From Hordeum vulgare subsp. vulgare (taxonomy: Eukaryota; Streptophyta; Magnoliopsida; Poales; Poaceae): 64,000 nucleotides of DNA. The first letter of the stretch is position 1; each line of letters opens with the position of its first letter. The position numbers and the translations under genes were made by a program. The stretch is taken from assembly GCF_904849725.1 (NCBI RefSeq), contig NC_058521.1, positions 339,062,638-339,126,637 on the forward strand. Reading direction: 5' to 3'. Positions 45,804 to 57,781 of the stretch are shown here, in pieces. The notes under the pieces are model-generated. The model had not been told where the DNA came from and did no database searches. It saw nothing but the letters and a program-made list of their open reading frames with translations.

Positions 45804-48800
45804 TGTAACGCCCAAGATGCGGTCCCATCCTTATTTTGGCGCGAGGGCCTCGACAGGGATAGAAGCACATCTCGTCGTTTCGCAAGAATGGATATCGTTA
45901 CAAGTACATGTACGAAAAAGATGAGTATATGGAATTGGCTTACACTCGCCACAAGCTACATCGGAGTCACATCAGTACAATACATACATCATCAAGAAGA
46001 AGAGCAGGGTCCGACTACAGACGAAGACAAACGATAAAATAACGATGTCCATCCTTGCTATCCCATGTTGCCGGTCTGGAACCCATCCTAGATCGACGAA
46101 GAGGAAGAATAAGAAACTCTAAATGAACAATCATCGCGCTCACGTCTCAATATCACTTTACATGTACCTGCAACTGGTGTTGTAGTAATCTGTGAGCCAC
46201 AGGTGACTCGGCAATCTCATTTCCAAAGGTATCAAGACTAGCAAAGCTTAATGGGTGAGGTATGGTTAAGTGGTGAGGCTGTAGCACGCGACTAAGCATT
46301 TATCTCAGGTGGCTAACTTACGAGTACCAGAATAAAGAGGGGGATGATCTATGCATAGCGGCCGTGAACTACTAATGATCAATTGAATGATCCTGAACAC
46401 CTACTTACGTCAGACATAACCCCACCGTGTCCTCAATCGGAGAAGGAGCTCACGAAAGAGACAGTCACGGTTACGCACTCAGTTGACAGGTTTTAATTAA
46501 GCTTACTTTGAGTTATTTAGAACCAGATGTTAAACAAAGTTTCCACGTTGCCACATAACCGCGGGCACGGCTTTCCGAAAGATTTAACCCTGGAGGGGTG
46601 CTCCAACTAGTCCATCACAAACTACCACACGCTCCGACGGAATGACCTCGATCAGGGAAACCCGTGACCTCCTCGGATCCCTATTGGAAAACCTCAACCT
46701 GGAGTTTAGCTCAAAGCATCCTCGGAATCCCTCGCACAAGACGCTCGAGAAAGGTAAAACAAGTCCAGCAAGGCCGCCTGGCATGTCGACGATCCGGATA
46801 GGAGTCGCGTATCTCGTTCTTAGGACACGACGGATAAGCACAGCGTACGGTAGTCTGATAGACATCACCCGAGTTGCCCCGGGTTGGCCCCGCAAACGGC
46901 TCTGTTTTGGACCAGCACCATCAGCACTGGCCCACCCTGTATTACGTAGAATTACTCCTCGTGTCCATGACGCCCTCTGCTTTTCAGTATTAACAGAATT
47001 AATATGTTGGGCAAATATAGTACCAATGTTGGGCCTTGCCATACGAGCTTTATCCCAAATCAAGAATCTAGGGGGTCCCCATAACAACCCCAAGCATGTT
47101 AGGAGCGCTCATTTATGGAACATAACACCGGTAACCAAAACTAAGACGACAAAGGTGGAACAAAACACCAGGCTAGAAAGGCCGAGCCTTCCACCTTTTA
47201 CCAAGTATATAGGTGCATTAAATTAAGTAGCAATTAATATGGTGATATAACAAGGAACCCATGTTATCACATGGAAGCAACTGCACCTGCAACTAGCAGC
47301 ACTAACACATGGTTAAGCAAGCGATAACATAGCCAATCAGTGGTTTGCTAGGTTGTGAGCAGGTTGACAATTTTCATGGTAATGTTGAGAGGCTGACATT
47401 TAACAGGTGGTAGGCAGCGAGACATAAAGATAGAGATGATAAAACTAGCATGGCAATGATAGTAATGATATCTGGGGAAATGGTCATCTTTCCTGAGATC
47501 CGGCTTGGAAGAAGAACTACTCCGTGAAGCACACGAACCGATGTAGTCGACCGAATCCTCACATTCTGAAGCGGTCGGAACTCTATCGAGACGAAGCAAA
47601 CCGAAAACAAGAATCAACACATGATATTCACCACAGCAAATGCACGACATGATGCACACCCTAATATGATGCATGTCCAGTTCAATTATGCAAGGCATGG
47701 CATGGCAATTTACATCACGCAAACACTACACATTAAGTGAAGTTCAATATGCAACGAGTTGCATATTGACGACACTCCACGTTTAATTATTTAGTTCACT
47801 CCCATTTATTAACATGTTAATATTAAAATGTTGTTAACATGGCAAGGGGTGAAGCACAAATTAAACTACATATCTAGGCATTTTAAATGAGGCCGGAAAA
47901 GACATATAGCATCTGTGATACGACCCCAATCGTTAAATTATTAATCTGTCCACATTTGTCCTAATCACATTTTAAGTTTGTTAAACAGAGAAAAATGGAG
48001 CATGTGATTCTACACGTTGTTTTACTCGATTTACATATATGGCTCGTCTCCAACGGAGCTACGGATCAAAAGTTACGGGAAAAACCGTATTAGCACGACA
48101 CGACACGCAAAACGATACAAATAGCAAGCTTAACAGTTTTTATCATGCATGAGAGTTGGAAATTATTAAACAACGCGAAATTCTACACGTTCTACATATA
48201 TGACTTGTTGCGTTCCGACGCACGGTTTAAAAGATACGGCATTATAAAATCATGCTATTTTTCTCAAATTAGCAAAACCGTGGAAATGAAATAAAATCGC
48301 ACGACGTAAAAAACCTACAAAAGGCTGAATTGCACCACAGTGCGGCAGACCAAGATTGGATCAGGCCCAAGTGGCCATGTATGCATGATTGAAGGGAAAA
48401 AATGAACTTACGCAAGGGAAAATAAAATGGGGCTCCCTGGGATTCGATCCCAGGAACTCAAAGTCGTGCGGGGGAGTGGCTGCGCTAGCCAACTCAGCAA
48501 GCATCGGCCTTGTGATTAAAATAAGTTCCGATGCTAAGTAACGTAAATATGCCAGGACAGATCTGAAAAAAATGCAAATATGTGGCCATGGTTGGACGAG
48601 CTCACCATGAGGCCATAGGAGAGGACGGCGAGCAAGGCGCTGAATGAGGCAAGGCGGAGGTCCAACATGGCCGTGGAGGTTCATTCCAACCAGAACGGGG
48701 TGGAGGCGACCCACGACGACGGCGGAGCATGCTTGAGGTTGTCCATGGCAAAGCAGCGTGAAAGAAGCACACGCGGCCGTGGCTCGATTCAGAGGCGGTC

Positions 48801-49679
48801 ATGATAACAGGCGACGCTCCGGTGGCCATGGAGCGCAGAGGTGGATAGTGTGGGTCGATTCTGGCGGCAACAGCGGGGTCCTGGGCCGGTGAGCCGGTCC
48901 TTGGGGCCATGGCGGACATGGGGCTTCTGGCTCCTATTTTCTGAAGAAAGAAAGAAAACAAAACAAAATGGGGAGGTGAGAGAAGAAAACAGAGACGAAA
49001 GGAGGGAGAAGGCATGGGGCTTGGATCTCGCCTGGTCCGAAGCTTGCCAGCGTCGGGGTCGGCCTGCTCCTGCGAGCAGCTCCGGCAAGCGGGCGGCGCG
49101 GCCATGCACGGCTTTGAAACGAGGAAGAGGAGGCAGCTCGGGGTCGGGATCCTCTCGATCCTATCCGGGGTTGCGGACCAGAGGAGGTTCTCGATGTGGT
49201 CGGGGAGGACGGGTCCATGGACTGGCAGTGGCGGATCGAGGGGCATGAGAGGGAGCGACGGCGACTCGACAGTGGGGGATTAGGTCTAGGTTTAGGTGGA
49301 CTATATATATAGCAAATCAGGGATGATCTTGATTCTCCATCTAAATCCGACGATCAAGGTTAATAGGCTAGGGAGTCGAATTGATAAACAGAAGATGATT
49401 TAGGGTATTACGGGGTTGATCCAGACCCAACGGTCATGAATGTATGATTCAAGTTCCAAGAGGTTTTCAGATTAGGTTGCGCGCAGTTCGGTGCACTGTG
49501 CATAGGGGCTAGGCGGAGATGAGAGGGAAAACGTTCAACCCGGAGACACACTTTAAAATACCAAATCGTCCGACAATTGACCGGCTATAGTGCCGTTATA
49601 GGTTCACGGTTCGATTAACAAAAAACTCCGACCGGGACGAAATTCGGCGCGCGGCCTACCTACAATAAAAATAAGACCG
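45804..49679 (-). repeat. 5' LTR of the LARD, main part, interrupted by a gypsy element
   Basis: Aligns with 38247-42024 of the 3' LTR. A minus-strand TATA box lies at 49312-49301. Interrupted at 49679 within ATAAAAATAAGACCG; the remainder is at 63676-63965. It carries a tRNA-like segment at 48429-48503 that is only partly preserved in the 3' LTR. Confidence 0.85.
48429..48503 (-). ncRNA. tRNA-like segment inside the LARD LTR (not a functional tRNA)
   Basis: The minus strand shows an A-box-like and D-arm-like TTGCTGAGTTGGCTAGCGCA, then, after about 28 bases, a T-arm with a perfect stem CCTGGGATCGAATCCCAGG (48454-48436) containing the B-box-like GGATCGAATCC. A T-rich stretch follows. The acceptor arms do not pair, so a mature tRNA is unlikely; a tRNA-derived (SINE-head-like) origin is an inference. 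The sister LTR keeps the A-box half (near 40890-40910) but lacks part of the T-arm, and the solo LTR lacks it all. Confidence 0.45.
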
Positions 49680-51203
49680 TGATACGTCCATTTTGCATCA
49701 TGATTTCATGTTGATATTTATCGCTTTATGGGCTGTTATTACACTTCATGGTACAATACTTATGCCTTTTCTCTCTTATTTTATAAGGTTTACATGAAGA
49801 GGGAGAATGCCGGCAGTTGGAATTCTCGTCTGAAAAAGGAGCAAGTTTGAGATACCTATTCTGCGCAAATCCAAAAGCCGTGAAAATCAACGAGGAATTA
49901 TTTTGGTATTTATAAAAAATACTGGGCGGAAGAAGTACCAGAGGGGATCCACCAGGAGGCCACAAGCCTGCCAGGCGCGGCCCACCCCCCTGGCAGCGCC
50001 TAGGTGGCTTGTGGGCCCCCTGTTGCCCCTCTGGCTCCCATTTTTTGCTATAAGGAGGGTTTTGTTCCAGAAAAAATCAGGAGGAGGCTTTCGGGAGGAG
50101 TCCCGCCGCCACGAGGCGGAACTTGAGCAGAGGCAATCTAGAGCTCCGGCAGGGTCGTCCTGCCGGGGAAACTTCCCTCCCGGAGGGGGAAATCGCCGCC
50201 TTCGTCATCACCAACACTCCTCTCATCGGAGGGGACTGATCACCATCAACATCTTCATCAGCACCATCTCATCTCCAAACCCTAGTTCATCTCTTGTAAC
50301 CAATCTCTGTCTCGCGACTCTAGTTGGTACTTGTAAGGTTGCTAGTAGTGTTAATTACTCTTTGTAGTTGATGCTAGTTGGATTACTCGGTGGAAGATTA
50401 TATGTTCAGATCTTTGATGCTATTCAATACCTCTCTGGTCATGAACATAATTATGCTTTGTGAGTAGTCACTTTTGTTCCTGGGGACATGGGATAAGTCT
50501 TGCTATAAGTAGTCATGTGAATTTGGTATTCATTCGATATTTTGATGTGTTATATGTTGTCTCTCCTCTAGTGGTGTTATGTGAACGTCGACTACATAAC
50601 ACTTCACCATTATTTGGGCCTAGAGGAAGGCATTGGGAAGTAATAAGTGGATGATGGGTTGCTAGAGTGACAAAAGCTTAAACCCTAGTTTATATGTTGC
50701 TTCGTAAGGCGCTGATTTGGATCCACTAGTTTAATGCTATGGTTAGACTAAGTCTTAATTCTTCTTTCGTAGTTGCGGATGCTTGCGAGAGGGGTTAATC
50801 ATAAGTGGGATGTTTGTCCAAGTAAGGGCAGCACCCAACCACCGGTCCACCCACACATCAAACTATCAAAGTAGCGAACGTGAATCATATGAACATGATG
50901 AAAACTAGCTTGACAGAAATTCACATGTGTCCTCAGGAGCGCTTTACCTCCTATAAGAGTTTGTCCAGGCATGTCCCTTGCTACAAAAGGGATTGGGCCA
51001 CTTTGCTGCACCTTTGTTACTATTGTTACTTGCTACTTGCTACAAATCATCTTACCACGCAACTATCTGTTACCGATAATTTCAGTGCTTGCAGAGAATA
51101 CCTTGCTGGAAACCACTTGCCAGTTCCTTCTGCTCCTCGTTGGGTTCGACACTCTTACTTATCTAAAGGACTACGATAGATCCCCTACACTTGTGGGTCA
51201 TCA
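49680..51203 (+). repeat. 5' LTR of the gypsy element, 1524 bp
   Basis: TGATACGTCCATTTTGCATC to GTGGGTCATCA. Hairpin arms CCACAAGCC (49960-49968) and GGCTTGTGG (50006-50014), then a TATA-like GCTATAAGG (50047-50055). Confidence 0.9.
49960..50014 (+). promoter_or_regulatory. GC-rich inverted repeat upstream of LTR TATA box
   Basis: Outer arms are perfect (9 bp). The inner palindrome (CCAGGCGCGGCC...) has one change on its right side compared with the 3' LTR copy. About 33 bases before the TATA-like box. Confidence 0.7.
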
Positions 51204-51214
51204 AGACACTTTTC

Positions 51215-51231
51215 TGGCACCGTTGTCGGGG
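51215..51231 (+). other. primer binding site (tRNA-Asp type, two mismatches)
   Basis: TGGCACCGTTGTCGGGG, 11 bases after the LTR; compare TGGCGCCGTTGCCGGGG at 7605. Confidence 0.8.
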
Positions 51232-51309
51232 AGTGAAGCGCCTTTGGTAAGTGGAATTTGGTAAGGAAACATTTATATAGTGTGCTGAAATTTATTGTCA
51301 CTTGTCACT

Positions 51310-51900
51310 ATGGAAACTAATCCTTTGAGGAGCTTGTTCGAGGTATCTTCACCTCGAACGGAAGCACAAGGAGTTTCTCCTCAACCTGTTGCACCTACTG
51401 AAAATACTTGTTATGAAATTCCTTCGGGTATGCTAGAGAAACTGTTGGCTAATCCTTTTTCAGGAGATGGAACATCACATCCCGACTTGCATCTAATCTA
51501 TGTAGATGAAGTTTGTGGTTTATTTAAGCTTGCAGGTTTGCCCGAGGATGAGGTCAAGAAGAAGGTCTTTCCCTTATCTTTGAGGGATAAAGCATTGACA
51601 TGGTATAGGCTATGTGATGATACTCGATCATGGAACTACAACCGATTGAAATTGGAATTTCATCAAAAGTTTTATCCTATGCATTTGGTACATCGTGATC
51701 GGAATTATATCTATAATTTTTTGCCTCGTGATAGAGAAAGTATCACTCAAGCTTGGGGGAGGCTTAAGTCAATGTTATGTTCATGCCCAACCATGAGCTC
51801 TCGAGAGAAATTATTATTCAGAACTTTTATGCTCGGCTTTCTCATGATAATCGCATGACACTTCTTGTACCGGTTCTTTTATGAAGAGAGATATTGACTT
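51310..51900 (+). pseudogene. gypsy gag, N-terminal part, frameshifted
   Basis: I choose the ATG at 51310 (METNPLRSLF), 79 bases after the primer site. About 183 residues stay open, with the capsid-type domain: NPFSGDGTSHPDLHLIYVDE, EVKKKVFPLSLRDKALTWYR and ITQAWGRLKSMLCSCP. A stop at 51856-51858 follows a likely frameshift just upstream, since coherent gag sequence resumes in another frame at 51881. Role: particle formation. Confidence 0.85.
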
Positions 51901-54055
51901 CAAATGGAATTTATTGGAGAGAATTAAACGCAACTCTGAAGATTGGGAGTTTGATGAAGGTAAGGAGCGAGGTATGAATCTTAAGTTTGATTGCGTTAAA
52001 TCCTTTGTTGAAACAAATATTTTTTGTGATTTTAGCGCTAAATATGGACTTGACTCTGAGATAGTAGCTTCATTGTGTGAATCATTTGCTGCTCATATTG
52101 ATCTCCCTAAAGAGAAGTGGTTTAAATATCATCCTCCCTTAGAAGTCAATGTAGTTAAACCCAATCCAGTTGAAGACAAAGTCATTGCTTATAATGATCC
52201 TATTGTTCCTAGTGCTTACATTGAGAAACCACCTTTCCCTGTTAGAATAAAGGATCATTCTAAATCTTCAACTGTGATACGTAGGTGCTACATTAGAACA
52301 CCTACACCCCCTGGGCAAATTAGAGTTGAACCTAGCATTACTATTATCAAAGATCTCATGTCCAACAATGTTGATGGCCATGATATTCACTTCTGTGAAG
52401 ATACTGCTAGAATTGCTAAACCTAATGCTAGAGAGAAACATAGGCCTATTGTTGGCACGCCTGTTGTTTCTGTTAAAATAGGAGATCATTGTTATCATGG
52501 TTTATGTGACGTGGGTGCTGGTGTTAGTGCAATACATCAATATTTATATGATGAAATCAAAGACGAGATTGCACCTGTCGAGATGGAACCTATTGATGTC
52601 ACTATTCAGCTTGCCAATAGAGATACTATCTGCCCTTTGGGAATTGTTAGAGATGTTGAAGTCTTGTGTGGCAAAACTAAGTATCCTGCTGATTTTCTCG
52701 TTCTTGCTACCACACAAGATAGCTTTTGTCCCATCATATTTGGCAGACCTTTCCTCAATACTGTCAATGCTCATATTGACTGTGAAAAGCAAACTGTCAC
52801 TGTTGGCTTTGAAGGTGTGTCCCATGAGTTCAATTTATCCAAGTTTGGTAGACAACCTCATGAAAAAGAGTTGTCTAGTAAGGATGAAATTATTGCTCTA
52901 GCTTCTATTGTTGTGCCTCCTACTGATCCTTTAGAGCAATATTTTCTTGAGCATGAAAATGATATGCATACGGATGAAAGGAATGAGATAGATAGAGTTA
53001 TCTTTGAACAACATCCTATCCTTAAAAATAATTTGCATGTTGAACTGCTTGGAGATCCACCCCCACCAAAGGGTGATCCTGTGTTCGAGCTTAAACAGCT
53101 ACCTGATACTCTTAAGTATTCCTATCTTGATGAAAAAGAGATATATCCTGTTATAATTAGTGCTAGCCTCTCAGAGCATGAAGAAAAGAAGTTACTAAAA
53201 ACTCTGAGAAAGCACCGTGCTGCTATTGGATATACTCTTGATGATCTTAAGGGCATTAGTCCCACTCTATGCCAGCACAAGACTAAAACCAATCCTAATT
53301 TCATACAAGTTGCTGATCATCAAAGGAGATTAAATCCTAAGATGAAAGAGGTAGTAAGAAAAGAAATACTAAAGCTCCTGGAAGCGTGTATTATTTATCC
53401 TGTTTCTCATAGCGATTGGGTGAGTGCGGTGCATTGCGTCCCTAAAAAGGGAGGCATTACCGTTGTCCCTAATGATAAAGATGAATTGATCCCACAGAGG
53501 ATTATTACTGGCTATAGGATGGTGATTGATTTTAGGAAATTGAATAAGGCCACTAGGAAAGATCATTACCCTTTGCCTTTTATTGACCAAATGCTAGAAA
53601 GATTGTCTAAACACACACACTTCTGCTTTCTAGATGGTTATTCTCGTTTCTCCCAAATACCTGTTGCATAATCTGATCACGAGAAAACCACTTTTACCTG
53701 CCCTTTCTGTACCTTTGCATATAGACGTATGCCTTTTGGCTTATGTAATGCACCTGCTACCCTTCAAAGATGTATGATGGCTATATTCTATGACTTTTGT
53801 GAAAAGATTGTTGAAGTTTTCATGGATGACTTCTCCGTTTACGGGTCTTCTTTTCATGATTGCCTCAGCAACCTTGATCGAGTTTTGCAGAGATATAAAG
53901 ATACCAACCATGTCTTGAATTGGGAGAAGTGCCACTTTATGGTTAATGAAGGCATTGTCTTAGGACATAAAATTTCTGAAAGAGGTATTGCAGTCGATAA
54001 GGCTAAGGTTGATGCGATCGAGAAAATGCCATGCCCTACATGTCATGGGTATAAG
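51881..54055 (+). pseudogene. gypsy gag C-terminus, aspartic protease and reverse transcriptase, interrupted
   Basis: One frame, 51881-53671, gives 596 residues; after a single TAA (53669-53671) it continues open to about 54047. Gag C-terminal sequence comes first, then a protease with Asp210-Val-Gly-Ala (GLCDVGAGVSAI) and IIFGRPFLNT. RT follows from about residue 480: MKEVVRKEILKLLEACIIYP, SDWVSAVHCVPKKGG, YRMVIDFRKLNKATRKDHYP, MPFGLCNAPAT, and the catalytic FMDD box (53819-53830). The frame is broken again in KMPCPT by the inserted fragment; GGTATAAG at 54048-54055 is repeated at 57782. The protease motif Asp-Val-Gly-Ala resembles the Asp-Leu/Ile-Gly-Ala form of this group. Confidence 0.9.
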
Positions 54056-54057
54056 CC

Positions 54058-54596
54058 TGACAGTAGATGTGTAGGGTACGAATGAGATGGGCAGAGTCCT
54101 AGCTACGGCGAGGTTGTATGAGTTCAGGCCCCTCAGCGGTGGAGGTAACAGCCCTACATCTCAGTGCTCTCGGAGCTTGTTGTCGAGTGGAATATGGAAT
54201 ACAATGATTTGCTAACCCCTCTACCAGTGGGGGAGGGCGGCTTATATAGAGTGCGCTGCCCTCCACAACGGTTCCGGTACAGGGGTAGAGTAGTGGGGAT
54301 TGAATGCGTACGTTACAGGTAACGTATGCTCTAAATGCTAATAAATGCACCCGGAAACACACGGTCATTTCCCTCCAGAGAGGTTACGATGTACCGAGTG
54401 TAGCCGGTCGGTTAGCTTGGTATCCTCCGAATGCTAGTCTCCGACTGGATGATTGAGGACCTGTTACCGACTGGATGATGGGGACTCCTTAATTCAGTCG
54501 GGACTGACTAAGGGCCTTGTCCTTTGTGAGGGGTAGTCCTTGGGTAGGACCTACATGGCAGGCCTATGACCCTACCCTAGGACTATGACCCCATCA
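54058..54596 (-). repeat. 3' LTR of the nested Tat-type gypsy fragment, 539 bp
   Basis: The minus strand starts TGATGGGGTCATAGTCCTAG and ends CACATCTACTGTCA. A TATA box TCTATATAAGCC is on the minus strand at 54249-54238, which supports minus orientation. The sequence just before the LTR on the minus strand (CGGGGACTAA) could be a degraded polypurine tract. Confidence 0.75.
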
Positions 54597-54980
54597 TTAG
54601 TCCCCGAATGGATTGGGGTTGAAACGACGAAGCGGTGCTTGAAGTTTGGATCCGACTGGAACAGATTTGGCTTGGGCGTTGCCTGCCTCAATCCATTTTA
54701 TCTTTTCTGCCCAACGATCCGAGTGGAAGTACTCGCGAAATAGACTGTCGGAAGCCGAGTGCTTCTGCGGCATCTTTTGACGCGACCGGTCAACTGACAG
54801 CGATGGATTTTCCGGGATCTTCAAATTTCGGTTTCCGGGCGTCCAGCGGGGATGACGCCGGTGCGCTCGAGTAGCGCCTGACGCCTCGATTCTCGCGCCT
54901 TCAACTCCTCCACTGATATCGCCGCGGCCGGTCGGGCGGATAAGGTTTCGGGGCCACCCGCCAGTGACCCAGTCGGAACC

Positions 54981-54990
54981 CTATTTAAAT
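54981..54990 (+). promoter_or_regulatory. TATA-like box of the antisense gene
   Basis: CTATTTAAAT, about 130 bases before the ATG at 55119 on the plus strand, in a GC-rich context. Confidence 0.5.
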
Positions 54991-55118
54991 CTCGGCGGCG
55001 AGGCTTCTTCGTTACGCTCGCCGAATCTTTCGCTCTCGCCTGCTTCGTCTTCCTCGCTGCCTCTAGTGCTCCTACACTCCTTCCTTCTCCTTCCTCCCAA
55101 GGGTTCGCCGTCGCCTCC

Positions 55119-57781
55119 ATGACCAAGGGTCAGACCAGCAAGATGGAGGCGAGGAAGAAGAAGGGCAAGGCGGCGGCGCCTGCTCAGCGGCGGCAGCGGC
55201 CGCTGCCGGCAGGTTGGATTCAGGGCGACTTCCTCCCCTCCACGGTGACGGAGGGGGATCTGCTGCAGCTGGTGGAGCACGGAATGATCGTGCATAAGTC
55301 CTGGAGGCTGCCGGCGGAGAACGAGGTCGAGCCGGCGCCCCGGGAGGGGGAGCGCGTCTTGCTTCTCAGCCACATCTATCAAGGTTTTTCTTTGCCCCCG
55401 CATCCTTTCTTTAGGGGCATCATGAACCACTTCGGGGCCCAACTTCACCATTTTCCTCCGAATGCCATTGCCCACCTTTCTGCCTTTATAGTTTTGTGCA
55501 AGTGTTTCATCGTCTGCCCTCCCCATTGGGGTTTGTTCAAACACGTCTTTTCCGCTAGATCCCAGACCATCAAACGACTTAGCCAGTCGAATGATAAGAC
55601 ACATCTTCTTCAGCTATGCGGGGGTCTAGGTTTTCACAAAAAGAGTCGAAGCAGTTATCCTGCCCTCCAGCTAAGTGAGTTGGTCAGGAACTGGCAGTCG
55701 ACGTGGTTCTACTGCCAGGATATCGCCTGTCTGAATGCTTCGACAGGGCTGCCTCCCTTTAGCCTAGATCGGCCCGCCCTACCTAAGCAACTCGCGCTCA
55801 CGAGGGCGGAGAAGAACGACATCCAGCCCCTGGTCGGGGCGCTCGTAGATGTCGTCAGGAGGGGGGTCACTGGCATAGACTAACTGGAGGTCTTCCTCGG
55901 TCGGCGTATCCAACCCCTGCAGGCTCGCGACCATGCCATGTGGCATTATACGGGGCCTGAGGATTCCACTCGGACCAACGTTGCGGGCGTGACTGAGGAG
56001 AGGGTGACCTCGTGGGTGCTCCAGATCACAGTCCCCTGCGAGAATCCCAAAGGATCTCGACGAGTGAAGCCCTTCTACGTGGATAATCCTCCTCCGAATC
56101 AGGTGAGTGGCACTTGTCGAGTGCTCCTAACTGTCTTAATCTTATCGTTTGCTTGAATCTCTGTGTGATGTCTGATGTCGCCGACTGAATTTTATGCAGG
56201 AGTGGACCAACTAGTTTTCTCCCGTCTCGAACGGGGACCCGGCCGAGGAGGAGGAAGGCAGCCAGGAGGGCAGCGTGGAGAGCGCTGAATATGTCTCCGA
56301 CAGCGGGGAGTCGGAGGAAGAGTCTAGCGAGGAAGAGGAGGAAGACGAGGCGCAGGATTCTCCGCCTCCGCAAACAGAGCATCGGACCAAGCGCCGACAC
56401 GAGCCTGCCGTTCCCTCGGCCCCTCCAGCATCTTCGAGTGCTCCGCCTACTGCCCCGGTGGTCCCGAGTGCTCGGAGCACCAAAAGGGCCAGGGATGTTG
56501 CCGCTGAACCTGCGGGTCAATCTTCCAAGGCGGACAAACCGAGTGGGTCCAAACCACGGAAGGCTCTGCCCCGGATGAGGGTTGCTATCCCCATCACCTC
56601 CACGTAAGTGTATCGATCTTCTAATTTCTTCTGATATCCGAGTGAATTCTTGTTCATTGGTCGAATGGATTTCACTCGACAGAGTCGCTACTTCTGCCAC
56701 CTCTCCGGCGCGCCAAGAAGATGACCCCATGGACATGGACAACGTCGTCTCGTCCCAGCCAGGTGCGTTGTAGTGACTCCGAGTGTTTTATTCTATCATA
56801 GGTTCTGCCTCTTTCTTTTTCTGAGACCTCGTGCCATTCGGCCTGTCACGGGCGATTTGCCTGGACGAGGGCGACCAGGGGAGAGCCGACCCGGCTATGG
56901 AGCCTGTTCTTGAAGCTGCTCCTCCTGCTGCCGCTCTCGCCGCCGACGTGCTGCCGACTGAGGCGCTGCCACAGACTGAACCAGTGCTGGTGGACGAGGA
57001 GTCGACTGGGGCGGGCCTTGGGATGCCTCAGGAACCTCCGACGATTCCAGGCTCGTCGAATGCTGAATTCAGCCTCCAGCATCTTCCGGAGGAGCAGGTG
57101 GGAGCGGCCAAGGGGGCTATGGTGCAGGCTGAGCTGATGGCTGGAGAAGCCAAGAGGGCCTACGACTCTGTTGCGGCCTTGTACCAGCGGAGCTTGGAGC
57201 TGCAGGATGATATCCGAGTAAGTGGGCTAGTAAGTATTTACTTGTCTCTAGTAACCCACTGGGTGTTTTTGGATAGCAGCTGTTGTTTGCAATGGGTTCA
57301 CTCTGAGTGAACCCAGTGGGTGTAGTCCCCGAGACTTCCGTCGAGTGCTTGCACCGGTAGCTGTCTTTACACATATTGTCTTTGCTTTAGTCGTGTCTGT
57401 AAATAATATGACCGACTGCTAGCAGTTGTGGCACTCGGAGTGCACTTACTGTAAGAGTCTCCGAGAGTAAGTTGTACTCAGGTCGGGTAGTATGTGCCTC
57501 GTAGGCGTAGGTGATAACATGCATCTCAATAGGGCAGGCCTGCTTGAGCTGCATGCCAGTGGGGTCACTCTCAGTGAACCCACTGGGTGTAGTCCCCGAG
57601 ACCGCTGTCGACTGCTTGCGTCGGCAGGGGTCTGAAGAACTTAGACTTTTATTGTTGAATTTTCTGATTGTCTCTGGGTGTTTGGTGGCAGAAAACCTGT
57701 GAAATGGGATCAGCTTATGAGACTCTACAACATCGAGAGGGAGACAGACGAGCCGTGTGCATGGAACGGAGATCTCCTGAA
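55119..57781 (+). pseudogene. antisense accessory gene of a gypsy element (putative gypsy-type transposon family), five exons, truncated
   Basis: Exon 1 (55119-56102) starts MTKGQTSKMEARKKKGKAAA and has a TAA at 55881 but stays in frame beyond it. It holds a globular domain (LPAGWIQGDFLPSTV, HPFFRGIMNHFGAQLHHFPP, FKHVFSARSQTIKRLSQSND, PFYVDNPPPNQ) that I recognise as the plant 'putative gypsy type transposon' family. Exon 2 (56200-56603) is acidic and Ser-rich (ESEEESSEEEEEDEAQ) with a basic NLS-like KRRHEP; it has one TAG. Exons 3 (56683-56762) and 4 (56826-57217) lead to a coiled coil (GEAKRAYDSVAALYQRSLEL). Exon 5 starts at 57692 (KTCEMGSAYETL) and is cut. Introns have GT-AG borders (GTGAGT, GTAAGT, GTGCGT, GTAAGT donors). 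Function unknown; such genes are known as extra ORFs of Tat-lineage elements. Confidence 0.68.

Larger units (their letters stand above)
54056..57781 (-). mobile_element. 3' end of a Tat-type gypsy element (3' LTR plus antisense gene), inserted in gypsy pol
   Basis: The 3726-bp insert is flanked by the direct repeat GGTATAAG. At its left lies an LTR (54596-54058, minus strand); to its right a spliced gene runs on the plus strand, antisense to the LTR. This is the layout of Tat-lineage elements, where an extra ORF lies in antisense between pol and the 3' LTR. No gag or pol of this element is present, so it is a 3' fragment. The LTR is related to that of the 5' fragment at 8959-12498. Confidence 0.7.

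Noticed and set aside
48429..48503. Functional tRNA gene
   Set aside because: Acceptor stem does not pair and the sister copy is damaged; kept only as a tRNA-like segment.
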